From: Ypsolopha sequella | Taxonomy: Eukaryota > Arthropoda > Insecta > Lepidoptera > Ypsolophidae | NCBI GenBank assembly: GCA_934047225.1 | Contig: OW204012.1 | Coordinates: forward strand, 12,276,001-12,340,000 | Direction of reading: 5' to 3' | Length of the DNA stretch: 64,000 bases | Shown: piece after piece, positions 46,724 through 58,440 of the stretch | Layout of the letters: the number at the start of each line of letters is the position of its first letter | How positions within the stretch are numbered: position 1 is the first letter of the stretch | Position numbers and translations under genes: made by a program | The notes under the pieces: model-generated | The model's input: the letters and a program-made list of their open reading frames with translations, nothing else | The model's database searches: none | What the model was told of the DNA's origin: nothing

Positions 46724-47004
46724 TCGAATGTAAAAAAATTTGTGACATATAATTTAGGTATCATAATAAAAAAATAAAAAGTAAAAGTGACACTTGTAAA
46801 CAATTTTAGTTTTAAACTATTTTCTAAAAAATAATAAAGTAGGTTTCTCTAAAAATGATGTTGGTTATTTTTGATATTATTTAATCACTGCTCTTCTTGG
46901 ATGATGGATGATGGTGGTTAGGTGGTTGTGTGATGTTGTTGGTGTTTTTACTTGAAATTTTGAGCGGTCTAATTCGTCGGTCGGTCGGGTCATGTCTGTC
47001 AGTG

Positions 47005-47379
47005 CTATCTGTTGAGTCCAGGTCCATAATGAGCACCAAGTGACCAGATATATGACGTCTCCCAGGTTCTTAGGTCTATGTCAGTTAATGGTGGAGTGAG
47101 TGATTTAATGATTCGAACGGAGAAGCAGTCGTTGAAGGTGACGTTGTGTAAGCGTGTGTGTGTGGGAATGGGTAGAACGTTGTTTTGTATAGTTGATGTA
47201 TGTCTGTGGTTGTTCATCCGGATGTGTAAGGCGTTTCTGGTTTCACCTACGTAGAATGCTGGGCAATGTCGGCATTCTAGTAGGTAAATACAATTTTTGG
47301 TTGTACATGTTGTGTTTGGTTGTGTTTTGTAGGTGCTGGTAGTGTGGTGAGTATTGATATGTGTAGAAGTGTTAATCAT
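47005..47379 (-). CDS. GIY-YIG endonuclease domain of the Penelope-like element
   Basis: Contains CIYLLECRHCPAFYVGETRN (the GIY and YIG positions are IYL and YVG) and the downstream Arg in RMNNH. A later acidic residue in TWETSYIW is compatible with the metal-binding Glu. Frame-shifted relative to the RT and preceded by stops, so not part of a working polyprotein. Confidence 0.8.
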   Translation of the reverse strand: MINTSTHINTHHTTSTYKTQPNTTCTTKNCIYLLECRHCPAFYVGETRNALHIRMNNHRHTSTIQNNVLPIPTHTRLHNVTFNDCFSVRIIKSLTPPLTDIDLRTWETSYIWSLGAHYGPGLNR

Positions 47380-47927
47380 GGTGCATGTTTTGCAGCGTGG
47401 CCGTCGGCAAGGGGATGTTCCAGGAGATGGGTTGCTGGGGTTGTTGGGAATGGTGAGTTGTTGTGTCTTGTTGAGTGTGCATTTAAGGTTTCGGTTCTGT
47501 CTATAACATATCTGAGGAGTATTAGGTAGTAGGTGTTTTGTTTCGTCGCTTTGTCGAAGGATGGGTAAGGAGTCTTTGATCAGTGTTTTGAGGCAGTCAT
47601 ACTGCCGTGAAAATATGTGGTGATGAGTCGTGTTTGGTTGGTTGGTTTTGCATGTCTGTTGTTTCTATGGAATCTTGGTCTTTGGTGTAAGTATTTTTGT
47701 AGGAACTGGTTTGGGTAGTTTCTGTTGAGAAGTGCTTTGTGAATTGTGTTATGATAGTTGTTTAGTGAATTTGTGTTGTTGCAGATCCGACGGCCACGGA
47801 GTGAAAGAGAATACGGAATGGATTTTATAATATGTGCCGGATGACAGCTGTGGAAGTCTAGATATTGTAGTTTGTTAGTGGGTTTGAAATGGACGTAAGT
47901 GGAGATATGGTTGTTGTTATTTATGGT

Positions 47928-48773
47928 TCATTCTACGTCGAGAAATGTGATTTTTTCAGATGAAATTTCGTGGGTGAATTTTAATGAAGTATGATTGTTT
48001 AGGCGGTTTAAAAAGTCAGTCAGGGTGTTTCTGTTATGTGGCCAGATCATAAAAATATCGTCTATGAATCTCCTCCATACGAGGGGTTTCAGAGGCTCTG
48101 TGGCTAAGACGGTTGACTCGATGCTTGCCATGAAGATGTTAGAATATCTGGGAGCCATCCGAGTTCCCATAGCTGTTCCTTTTATTTGATGATAGAATTG
48201 ATTTTCAAAGCAGAAGAAGTTGTTTTTGAGGATTATGTCTGAAAGTGTGATGATGAAGTCGGTAGATGGTTGATGGGGCACAGGGCGGTTGTTTAAATGG
48301 GTGCGAAGAGATGAAAGGCCTGTGTCATGAGGGATGTTTGTGTATAATGAGATGACATCAATGGTGACGAGAAGTAAGTTAATGTTGGTGGGCAGTTGAA
48401 GAGAATTTATTATTTCAAGAAAATGGTTTGTGTTTTTGATGTATGATGGAAGTTGTTTTACTAAGGGTTGAAGGTGATAGTCTACACAAGCGGAAATGCG
48501 TTCGGTGGGTGAGTCATATGATGCTACGATGGGTCGACCTGGATTGTTAGTTTTATGAATTTTAGGCAGCATGTAAAAATGGGGAGTCCTCGGATGGTTG
48601 GGGAGCATGAGTGCCATGTCAGCCTCAGATAGACCTTCTGTTTCTCCCCTCGTATGGACGATATTTCGGATAATGTCTACAATCTGGTCACATGGGTCAC
48701 TTGGTGCAGGTTTGTAAAAAGTTGTATCAGTCAGTTGTCTCAGTCCTTCATTTGTATAGTCCAATTTATTCAT
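47928..48773 (-). CDS. Penelope-like reverse transcriptase, partial
   Basis: RT blocks in order: FYMLPKIHK, GRPIVASYDSPTERIS, LVTIDVISLYTNIPHD, IKGTAMGTRMAPRYSNIFMA and the catalytic FIDDIFMIW, then SSEKITFLDVE. The next codon is TGA where Trp would be expected; the frame stays readable after it as far as a later TAG. The N-terminus is lost at 48773. Confidence 0.85.
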   Translation of the reverse strand: MNKLDYTNEGLRQLTDTTFYKPAPSDPCDQIVDIIRNIVHTRGETEGLSEADMALMLPNHPRTPHFYMLPKIHKTNNPGRPIVASYDSPTERISACVDYHLQPLVKQLPSYIKNTNHFLEIINSLQLPTNINLLLVTIDVISLYTNIPHDTGLSSLRTHLNNRPVPHQPSTDFIITLSDIILKNNFFCFENQFYHQIKGTAMGTRMAPRYSNIFMASIESTVLATEPLKPLVWRRFIDDIFMIWPHNRNTLTDFLNRLNNHTSLKFTHEISSEKITFLDVE

Positions 48774-49231
48774 TACCGTTATTTATTTATTATTTATTCA
48801 TTAATTATTATTTTTCTTTTTCATACCATCAAAACTTCTATATGAAAAGAAATTTCTACCGAATGATGTTTTTTTGGTTTAAATTCCCTACTGCTCCAAA
48901 GCGATTGGGTCTATTTAATCCATTTATGCTTTGAGCAATAGATAAACTTGATAGCTATAAACATAACATAGGATCATTCAATCTAACAATCACGTCCATG
49001 TGAAAAGTATTATTTTCTCCTATTTCGCCTCCTCAAGGACGCAGCGAGCATTGTAACAGCCACTACGCATTGCGCGCTGATATAAACGTTATTTCAGTGT
49101 CGTTTCCGTCGATATTCGTACCAACAAACATCGAGTTGCTAATTAAATGACTTCTATATTCATTAGTGACAGTCTTCGTTGCTGCCAGTAACCGGAATCA
49201 GTGTTGTCATCGTAAAATTTCGAGTTGCCGT

Positions 49232-49823
49232 ATTTAAAGTTTCAAATTGACATTTTTTTTCATATTTTTCGGTCTACCAGTTTCGGAGATAAGGGGGGGG
49301 GACATACATATTTTTGGGGTTTTTTTAAGATTTCTCAAAACCAGTGTCAGTAAATATATAAAAAGTATGTATTTTTATAATCAACTTTTTAATACCTATA
49401 ATTTGATATCCATATTGTATTTTTATAAAATATTTTTTTTATTTATTTTACTTCTTTTTTAGTATTTCTTGTTAGTGCTGAAGTTTTTTTAATCGCTATA
49501 GTTTTCCTGTAATTGGCCAATTATGATCTATAATTGTCATTTTTTTTATATTTTTCGGTTTACCAGTTTCGGAGACAAGGGGGGGGGACATACATATTTT
49601 TGGGTTTTTTTAAAGATTTCTTGAAACCAGTGTCAGTAAATATATTAAAAGTATATATTTTTACAAATTTTTTAATACCTACAATTTAATACCCATTTTT
49701 AGGCTAATATTTTTATTTTTCTCACTTTTGTTTTGGAAATATTTTTTATAGTTTTGGACGGACAACGGAGTCTCACCATAAAGGTTCCTTTTACCTTTTA
49801 GGTACTACCGAACCCTAAAAACA
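49232..49823 (+). repeat. Dispersed repeat family A, 5'-truncated and internally duplicated
   Basis: Two tandem halves each with ttttcggtytaccagtttcg and gataagggggggg-type runs, ending ggacggacaacggagtctca. The stretch 48776-49231 before it shows no gene. Confidence 0.7.
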
Positions 49824-50205
49824 TAAAATTTCCGTATTATTATATTTATTTAAGAACTGTTTTTTGTATTAATACATTAAAATGCCGTATTTCATTATAC
49901 GGTACGTGAAAAGCCTGCCGTATAATCTGAAAAAAAGTCATAGAATGCTGTATATTACGGCAATTGCCGTATGAATAGATACTGATCGGAATAGATAAGT
50001 TTGATCTACAAAGACGCCGTCACGTCCGTCACCCCGCCCCGTAGCGTTTTGACTTAAAGATATCCTTGACGACGCGAATACAACTTTATCACTGGTGCTT
50101 GATTGGTTTACTGTAAATAATTTAGTTTTAAACGCAAAAAAGACAAAGTTTATAAAATTAACGTTACCAAATGTAATTCAAGTGGATGGTAATTTGCTTT
50201 TACAT

Positions 50206-52025
50206 ATCTCTTGCTCTGTAAGTACACCCTTACACCCCTGAATGCCGGGGTGTATGACTATCATTACAGCATAGGTTTTGAAATTTGAAAAAAGAACTGT
50301 CATACTCATACTGCACGAAGAATATTTTTAAAAAGTTAATATTTTTTTTCTCGGTATCGATTAATTACTCGAATCGGAATCTAGACAATTGATTTTATAA
50401 AGATTTTATTTTAAATATGGAACTATTTGTTTCCACATCGTATGTTAGATGGAATCGATTTAAAAATCAAACTGGCCAGCAAGATTTGACGCGCTTGCGT
50501 GCGTGAAAAAAAAAAAAGGCAGTCTACTAGTAGGCGCGAAAGCATCGCGAAAGTAATTAATTTTCTTGTTTGAGTTCTTTTTCAAAAGTTTTAAACATGT
50601 CTAGTAACGAAGACATAGATCTAACGCCCGATTTTATTAAAGAAAGGGCAAAAACAGTTGTCGAAAATATATTACCGCCGAACTCGAAAGAAAGATATGT
50701 AAAGGCATACGACGAATTTATGAAATGGCGGTCAGAAAAAAAAGTGAAATCTCTTTCTGAAAGTGTTTTTATATCATATTTTGATGAATTATCTAAGAGG
50801 CTACAACCTTCCAGTTTATGGTGCTTTTATTCCATGCTAAAATCTACAATGATGACAAAACATGACGTGAATTTGAAAGATTTTTCTAAACTTACTGCTT
50901 TCTTGAAAAGGCAGTCTGACGGCTTTAAAAGCAAGAAATCGAAGGTATTTACTGCAGAAGAAGTACAGAAATTCTTAAATGAAGCTCCGGATGAAATTTA
51001 TTTAGCAATAAAGGTACCTACGTATTTACTTGCCCTTTTTAATAAGTTACCAAAATATTTCACAAAAATACTATGCGAATTTGGTGCCTTTAATACAACT
51101 TATGTCTTTTTTACAGGTTGTTCTAATTTTTGGGATATCGGGAGCCTGCAGAACCGTGGAATTGACAAACTTCACAATAGAAAATGTAGAAAAACATAAC
51201 AAATTACTACTCATAAAACTGCCTGACACGAAAACTAAAATTGACCGGTCATTTGTTGTGCATGAAGAATTTGCAAATTATGTTGAAAAATATCAAGCTC
51301 TTCGGCCTGAAAACGTGGATACAAATCGTTTTTTTCTTAATTACAGTAAAGGAAAATGCCACAGACAAGTAATAGGAAAAAACAAATTTACAGGCATGCC
51401 AAAGCAAATAGCCACATATTTAAAACTGAGTAACGTAGAGTTATACACCGGGCATTGCTTTCACAGAACATCAGCGACTCTATTGGCTGATTCGGGAGCC
51501 AACCTCACTCTGTTAAAACGGCACGGCGGCTGGAAGTCCAACAAAGTGGCCGAAGGTTATATCGAAGATTCGGTGGCAAACAAAAGCAAAATTACTTCTA
51601 AAATAACAGAAAATATAAACTTGAAATCACCACGTCAAAGCACATCATCTGAGCCATTTTTTAATGAAGAAAATAGTACCAGTCAACTGCCGCCATTTAC
51701 GATGCAAGAACCTCAAGTCACTCAAACTCAAGTCTTATCATCACAAACTCATACTCAAACTATAAATATTCCTAAAAAGAACGTGACCATATCTCTTACA
51801 AATTGTAATAATTTTACTATTAATTTTAATTAAATACACATTTTTTTCTTCTTAATAAATGTTCATTGAAACCTGCTGTCTTGTTGTTTACTTACCTCAC
51901 AATCGATATGTAAAGCAGAGTATTTATCTCGGGCGTAAGCATCAATTGCATACTCGGGTTAATTAGCGCCAAAAACCTCGTATGCAATTGATGTCATACA
52001 GCCCTTGGTTAATAATCTACTATTG
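50206..52025 (+). mobile_element. Crypton-type element nested in the LINE
   Basis: Bounded by the broken LINE RT; exact ends are uncertain by about 20 bp. Short hairpins lie near each end: tacacccc/ggggtgta at about 50230-50253, and catcaattgcatac/gtatgcaattgatg at 51940-51994. No terminal inverted repeats or obvious duplication, as expected for tyrosine-recombinase elements. Confidence 0.7.
50597..51833 (+). CDS. Tyrosine recombinase (Crypton) with one intron
   Basis: Exon 1 is 50597-51013 and exon 2 is 51117-51833, giving 377 residues. The intron of 103 bp has AAG|gtacct and ttttttacag|GTT. Joining gives EIYLAIKVVLIFGISGACRT, continuous with the catalytic domain. Catalytic positions: Arg in GACRTVEL, His in the GHCFHRTSAT box, RHGGWKS (third-position His/Trp), and the Tyr nucleophile in AEGYIEDS. 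The box residue expected to be Arg (H-x-x-R) is His, one C-to-T change on the opposite strand at a CpG. A Gln/Thr-rich tail follows. The ATG at 50597 is the first good start. Otherwise intact. Confidence 0.88.
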
Positions 52026-52764
52026 CAGGGGTCCAAGCTGGAGTTAGTTAACGAAACTAAGTTTTTAGGCATTACGGTACTCTCGTCTTCAGTGGGGTCC
52101 CCACATAGAAGCCCTATATGGTAGACTTAGTTCGGCCGCATACGCTGTTAGACGCATAAGACAAATTACTGATGTACCTAGATACTGCTAGACTAGTCTA
52201 TTTTAGTTACTTTCACAGCATTATGTCATACGGCATGCTGTTATGGGGTAGAGCCGCGGATACAGACGCAGTCTTTGTTTTGCAGAAGAGAGTAATTCGG
52301 GCTATTTATAATATAAAGCACCGGGATTCATTAAGAGAAAAGTTCAAAGAAATTAATACATTAACGGTTCCTTGTGAATATATTTACCAAGTCCTTAGAT
52401 ATGTCAGAAAAAATGTTGAGTCTTTCCCAAGGCTTGGTGAGCAACATTGTAAGGAAACCAGAAATAAGCATAAACTGGCTTTTCCAAAAATCAGACAAGC
52501 TAAGGTGAGTACCTCTTTCGTAGGACATGGTATAAGATTTTACAATAAACTTCCAAAGGAGGTCCTTACTTTGTCAGAGAATAAGTTTAAACTGTATATT
52601 AAGCAGGGCCTATTGAAAAAGGCATATTGTAAAATAAATGAATATTTGGATGGTGGTGAAGCATGGTGTTACAGTGATAATGATAGTAAGTTATAATTTA
52701 ATTAAATTGTATAATTGCCTAACTTATGATTCCTCTAAGGTGTAAACATAAATTGATTACAGAC

Positions 52765-53170
52765 TGTAAAAGGAAAAAGACTATATGAGACAGGTAGACA
52801 AAGATATATATGTTTTTCTTTTTTCATTAACCTGAATTCCTGCTGTCTTGTATTTTCTTATCCCTTGGTTAAAGTAGATATAAGTCATATATTGTATAGT
52901 ATAAGTTTTATGTTGAAAAAAAAGACATGATCTTGCTAAGTTTCTTGCCCTTCTTCTTAGCAAGGCTAATCGAATGGGCGGAGGTAGGCATGTATTTATA
53001 TATGTAACTTATTAGTATGTAGTATATAGGATGGGATTTGGTCGGCCGCCTGGATTCGTGCTGGGGGCTCGGTTGGTGATCATTGAACCTTGTTCCTGAT
53101 CCCTGGCCGGGTCTCCGGTATGGGTTCGGGCGGCTGATTGGATTTTACCGTGTATAATATATATTTTACC
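52765..53170 (-). repeat. Dispersed repeat, inverted copy of 2791-3215
   Basis: Near-identical reverse complement of the element in UGT intron 4, including ttagcaagatcatgtc and ggccagggatcagg landmarks. The frame at 52781-52963 is a reading of this repeat. The stretch 53171-53640 is AT-rich without a gene. Confidence 0.7.
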
Positions 53171-53639
53171 TATCATTTTAATCGTAAATATATTGCTACA
53201 TAAATTAAATAAACTTTTAATTTAGTTCATGTACATTTATTATTTTATTACATATATTTTCTTTATTAGATTAAATTTGACGTGTAAAAAGTGTATATAT
53301 CTATACCTGCTTTACAAAATAAACTATTTGTTTTTTTTTTTTTTGACTGATAAGTGTAAAACTAAATGTTTATTAGACAAATTTTATCCTGAACAATAAT
53401 CCTACCGATTTGCATAATAAAGTAGTGAACGTTTATTTTTTTAATTTTTAGTTGGTTCGATTCCCGGGTGAGACTAGCGAATTTTAGAAGATCTTTGAAT
53501 GCAGTTTTGTTTCTTTTAAAAAATAAAGGATTGCTTCTATTCAGTAAAATGAGCTAACTAAAAGATTTAAGGTAGCTCTCCTCCAGGGCCCTTAAATTTT
53601 TTCCACCCTGTATATACAATTAAAATGATAGGTAAAATC

Positions 53640-54115
53640 TATTATTTTTATTTTTATTTTATTTTATTTTATTTATTTAAGGAAAACTTACAGCTATAAT
53701 ATATATATAAAACATACAAACTTAGTAACAAAAAATCCAATTAAAAGTTTTCACAGATAGGTTCAAATTTGGAAACATAAGGTACAAAAAAAAATAATAA
53801 AATAGTTACGAGTACAATACAGTTAGTTACAGTTTAGCAGTAATAAAGAGATGAAGAAAGAGTAACGTAAATTACAATGTAAAAACAAAGTAGAAATTTA
53901 AGCCAAAAACAATGCAGAATCTTACAATCTATTTGACAGAGTCACAAAATTTAGTAGTTATACATTTACAAATACTATTAACACTATTACAAAATAAATC
54001 GATGTCACTGTTGTCTGTACATAAGCTATTAAATGATTTAGCAGCTCTTGAAAGAAAGTCATTTTGTCTGTAATTACTATAAACGCGAGGTATGTGGAGG
54101 TATGTGTGGTATTAT
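53640..54115 (-). mobile_element. LINE 3' end, minus strand
   Basis: The minus frame near 54100-53940 reads NYRQNDFLSRAAKSFNSL and then SDIDLFCNSVNSI, a CR1/Jockey C-terminal block. An AT-rich 3' UTR and a (TTTTA)n-type tail near 53640-53680 follow. 5'-truncated. Confidence 0.65.
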
Positions 54116-54417
54116 TGATTTAATTAATATATTAATCAAACAATACAGATGCCCTTAAAACATTAAGGTGACAAAAAACAAAGTGCTAAAATGCTAGCGC
54201 CTGACAAATAATTCGGCACCCTCTGGGTACGCAACCCTTGCTTTTGTTACTTGTTGATTTACTATGTAGTAAAGAAGGTGGAGGCTTAGTAACAGGGTCC
54301 CGTTTGGCACCCTAAAAGTTGAGTTATAGTCACTTAAACTTACAATTTAACCTTTTATGGACGCAATGAGAATAGCCATGGTTGTTTTATAATTTTTTTC
54401 ATGCATAACGTACTCAT

Positions 54418-54560
54418 CCAAGCTGGGATGCAATAATCATCGGTGAAACGCAGGTGAACCGAGTATGGACTGTAATTTGCATTTAACAGTTTACACTTGG
54501 AACAGCTCTGACACCCCCTCAGGGCTTCATGTCGTGACTATATATATATCGTCCGTGACT
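54418..54560 (+). mobile_element. SINE tail fragment
   Basis: Matches the second half of the SINE at 6031-6365 (atcatcggtgaaacgcag, ggactgtaatttgcattt, catgtcgtgac). The tRNA-like head is missing. Confidence 0.6.
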
Positions 54561-54601
54561 ACAGTTAATGTACAAGTAAAGTTTTAAGTTACGGTTGATC
54601 C

Positions 54602-54952
54602 ATCAGTCTAGTTCGTCCACTGCTGGACATAAGCCTTTCCAGGACTTTGCCACTTCCGGCGGTCATCCTGGAAGAATTGCCCATACTCACACACGCTGGG
54701 CAGGCGGGTTGGTGAGCGCGGTGCCGGAACCCTCGCACCAGTGACGCCGCTGCCCGTCACCAGTCTGTTCCATATAAGGCCCGGCTATTTGGGATGGATA
54801 TACCGCCATCCATCGGTCCCAGGCGTGGTGGGCCTCCTGGTTTTTTGCCTGTGAGCTGTCCTCTTACTCTCCCCCGAATTACTTCGAGGGGGTCTCCAAG
54901 TAAGATGGTGGTACCTCCACAGTCGAGCCCGGCATCAGCTCTACCACCTAGT
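54602..54952 (+). repeat. Dispersed repeat family B, intact-looking copy
   Basis: Runs from ccactgctggacataagcc to cccggcatcagctctaccac. GC-richer than its surroundings. No plausible ORF: minus readings contain stops. Serves as reference for the rearranged copy at 21115. Confidence 0.75.
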
Positions 54953-55644
54953 TACGGTTGTTTAAATTTAATAAAATACATCGCTGTTGTTGCGGTGCCG
55001 TGTTCTTTGACTAATTATCATATTCAAAAGTATATTGTACATTGCGTAAGGCTTTCAAAACATGAGTTCAGTTGTTAATACAAAGAAAGATGTTGTTCAT
55101 GCGGATCATAATTTCTTTAGTGATAGTTATTTGTTATGCATGGCTGCAAAGTTGTTATTTGGCGCGAGTACCTACTTAGACGCAATACAAAATGACAGTT
55201 CTATTTTGTGCCGATTCAAAGCGACCCCACTGAGTGTATCTGGAACTAAAATTGACACATGTTATAATTTGTCTCCGTTTTCATGTATACAAAATTAGAG
55301 ACGGACAGACAGACAGATGGACACCGGAGTGGCATTAATAGGGCTCCGATTTGCTGTTTGGGTACGGAACCCTAAAAACGCTCTGTTTCAAACTCAAGCA
55401 AACAGATGCATGCTCTACACGCCGTCTAAGCTAAGTTCGGAGGAGTCTCCAAACAAATCCCGGCGCGGTGCGTGTCGTAGAGCATGCGTCTGTGTGTGTG
55501 AGTTAGAATCTGAGCGTTTGTACTAGATTCACAACTGTATAAATATTTACTCTGCCTTGGGTATAGAGCAAAACATAAACCCTGTATGGGCACAGCAATT
55601 AAATAAATAAATATAATTTAACTAAAGACCTCATTTCAAAACAT
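54953..55644. other. No gene; contains a family A end fragment
   Basis: The end of a family A copy lies at 55298-55379 (gacagacagacagatggaca through gtacggaaccctaaaaa). Short plus frames at 55062-55526 lack recognisable domains. Confidence 0.45.
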
Positions 55645-56045
55645 AGTCATATGTTTATTTTCTTTTTCAATGCAAGTGCTCGTAAAGGCTTACTCTTTAT
55701 GCATCAAAACCGAACAGCAAGTCGATTATTTTGCCCTAGAGCTTTATTATTTTTTTTTATTTATTTACAATGGTTGGCTAACCTGCAGGTTTTCCTGTGT
55801 ACCATAAATGCTATACTTATTTTTCCACTGTTAAACGGCTCTGGATACAGTCCTTTTGAGCCAGTCATAATTTAAAGTTCACAAGATTATATTTGTTTTA
55901 TTTCCTCACACTATGCATTGAAAAACGTAGTATGATACACGGGCGTAAGAGCAATAAATTACTCGGTTACGTTTAAAACACTCGCTACACTCGTGTTTTA
56001 AATTGTCCTCGTAATTTATTCCTTTTCGCCCTTGTAGCATAAACT
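55645..56045 (+). repeat. Left arm of a long-range inverted pair
   Basis: Matches the reverse complement of 60305-61095 at roughly 85-90% by eye: agtcgattattttgccctag, ctctggatacagt, atttgttttatttcctcaca and ctcgtaatttattccttttc. No ORF of note. Either two independent copies of one repeat or the ends of one larger element. Confidence 0.65.
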
Positions 56046-56180
56046 ACTATAAAAGCTTTTGTCTGCGGCTTCACCCGCGCTGATTTAGCGTATGTCACTC
56101 TCCGGCTTACAAACAATCTCTATACAAAAGATTACGTCGATCAGTTGCTCCGCTGCTGCCTGAAGGACGGACAAACCAAC
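56046..56180 (+). repeat. 'agctttt-gcggcttcacccgcg' dispersed repeat fragment
   Basis: Carries ctgcggcttcacccgcgctg, also seen as gcccgcggcttcgcccgcgt at 63673-63720. A small palindromic MITE (cgcatttataatag/ctattataaacgcg) follows at 56491-56560. Confidence 0.5.
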
Positions 56181-56654
56181 AAACCAACAACCAACCTTCC
56201 TTTAATACTAAATGAAATACCTACCCATACATGAGATAGACTAAAAAACTTTAATAATAATAAAAAGCGAAAAAGTGCCATAAAGCTTTATTTTCTTCAA
56301 CATCAGCAGCCTGTGGCTGCGTGATGTTATATAACATAATATAAGTTAGAATTAGTTTAGTTAGTTTAGCATAAAGTTTGCGATCTCGCCATACCGCGCA
56401 TAAACCATGTGGGTTTAGTCGGATGGCTTTAAATTCTTAAAAGTGTATAAAAATATGAAAAAAAAAACTAAAAAAAAAAAAACACACTTTCGCATTTATA
56501 ATAGTCAGACGCGTTGGTGGCCAGGCGTAAGCCCACCCCTACCCCTATTATAAACGCGAATGTGTGAATGTTGGTTTGTTGGTTTGTCCTTCTTTTACGT
56601 AGGAATGGAGCAACGGATCGACTTGATTTTTTGCATATATACAGGGTGACTGGA

Positions 56655-58075
56655 AATTGCTGACTACCCAGCAAGCTATAGACCCATAGCTCTTCTCTGC
56701 TCTATGTACAAGCTTCTTGAAAGATTGCTGTCTAACAGAATAACTCCACTGATTGACAAAGTTGTACCAGTAGAACAGGCTGGTTTTAGAAATGGGCGGA
56801 GCTGCGCAGACCATGTCATGTCCCTTACAACCCACATTGAGGCTGGGTTCCAACAAAACCATAAAACAGTTGCTGTTTTTATAGATTTAACAGCAGCATA
56901 CGACACGGTGTGGAGACAAGGTCTTATCTACAAGCTGGCTAAAGTGGTCGCTTGTAAGATAAACGACATGCCATGCAGCAGAGAATGCAGCAAAAAGTTG
57001 TTCACGAGTGTTAAGCAACGGACTTCCGCAAGGTTCTGTGTTGGCCCCGCTATTGTATACGCATGATATTCCTACCATCGAGTCCCGTAAATTTATCTAC
57101 GTGGATGACATTGCTATAACCAGCCAGCACAACTCGTTTCACTTCTCCAAAGAGACACTGACCAAAGACTTGCAAGTACTCCAAGTATATTTTAAAAATG
57201 GCGCCTAGTACCTAGTGCAAGTAAGACCGAGGTTGCTTGCTACCTTTCATCTTAATAATAAGGAAGCAAAATATCAACCCAATGTTTCTTTTGCTGGTGC
57301 GAATCTTAGGTACAACCCCCTCTCTAAGTACTTCGGCATTACATTGGACAGGGCGCTAACCTTTGGTCAGCACATCTACATCTACAAACTGAGAAAGAAG
57401 CTCGAGTCCCGTAACAACATTCTGCACAAACTCACGAGTACTTCGTGGGGAGCAAGCGCTGACGTACTTCGGACGACATGCCTTAGGCTGGTGTACTCGA
57501 CTGTGGAATATTGCTCTCCAGTGTGGCTCAACAGTGCTCACGTGCACCATGTGGATGTGGAACTAAATAAAACTATGAGGTGCATATCAGGTACCATCCA
57601 ATCAACAGCACGCCCTCGTGAGAGAGGTGCTAAAGATCCGAGCAATCCCTAGCCTACCAGCATACAATGAGTTCTTCCACCCTACAGTGAACCGCTTGAA
57701 GTCGAGACAGCCACCATCACAGATCGCAGAATGTCTTCTACAGGACAACATCGGCATTCCTAAATCCTGGAGAAAGGAATGGCAGGCCAATCCTCTTCCA
57801 AATCTGGGCACTACCATCATTGATCCCACAAAGAAACCAGAAGTGTTCGCTCTTCTCCGTAGATCCTGGTGCCTTCTTAACAGGCTCCGTTGCGGCCATG
57901 GTCGCACCAGAAAGTGCATGCACTGATGTGGATGGAGAACATCACCAGCCTGCGTTTGCAGTGCCGAGGTGCAAAATGTGGACCACATCATCCGAGAACA
58001 CCCAACCCGAAAGTTTAATGGAAACATTTCTGACCTGTTCATCCTTACAGAAGACGCAGCTGAATGGCTAAAGAC
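56655..58075 (+). mobile_element. LINE RT, frameshifted
   Basis: Plus-strand blocks in three frames: SYRPIALLCSMYKLLERLLS, VEQAGFRNGRSCADHVMSLT, VFIDLTAAYDTVW, GLPQGSVLAPLLY, the catalytic FIYVDDIAI, FGITLDRALTFGQHI, then LVYSTVEYCSPVW and a C-terminal CGHGRTRKCMH zinc-knuckle-like end. At least three frameshifts. Non-LTR; clade not resolved. Confidence 0.85.
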
Positions 58076-58139
58076 ATCTCCAATAATAATATGAACGACT
58101 TGTAAACTTTAATAAGCAATACGATTAAAAAAATAAAAC

Positions 58140-58440
58140 ACACCGTGTCATAAAACCAACGAAGCTTCAATAATTACTTGGCAAGGTGAAACTAAAACAT
58201 AATATATTATCGTAAAAGTAAACATGTTTTCCAAATAACATGGAAAACATTTGAGCAAATGATACGATGCCTCGGACGAATAAACCAGGGGACGAGACAC
58301 GCAAGAAAAAATGTATAAAATTACGGTCCAGCAACCTATGCGGGGTGAGGGGAAATTGCCTTGTCATTTTTTCCGTCAACTATTGAAAAAAGTGCATGAA
58401 ATAGACGATAAAAATATTTAAATTGAAATCATTATCATCA
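58140..58440 (+). repeat. Dispersed repeat, second copy of 17990-18260
   Basis: Same landmarks as the 17990 copy, with an extra 60-70 bp in the middle. Immediately downstream of the LINE, as the first copy is near another LINE. The stretch 58441-59095 holds a common insect repeat (ctgactgactcactcactca) and AT-rich DNA. Confidence 0.6.

Larger units (their letters stand above)
46677..48775 (-). mobile_element. Penelope-like element, 5'-truncated
   Basis: On the minus strand: reverse transcriptase (48773-47928), a linker broken by stops, a GIY-YIG endonuclease (47379-47005), then a hammerhead-like motif (46697-46723). RT followed by GIY-YIG is diagnostic of Penelope-like elements. The N-terminal part before the RT core is missing. 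Confidence 0.88.
50060..52700 (+). mobile_element. LINE (Jockey-like) RT split by the Crypton
   Basis: The first part at 50066-50205 encodes LVLDWFTVNNLVLNAKKTKF and VIQVDGNLLL. The RT resumes at about 52026 with SKLELVNETKFLGITV, then (frame 52172-52696) YFSYFHSIMSYGMLLWG, LQKRVIRAIYNI and IRFYNKLPKEV. The two parts are consecutive blocks of one LINE, so the DNA between them is a later insertion. Confidence 0.8.
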
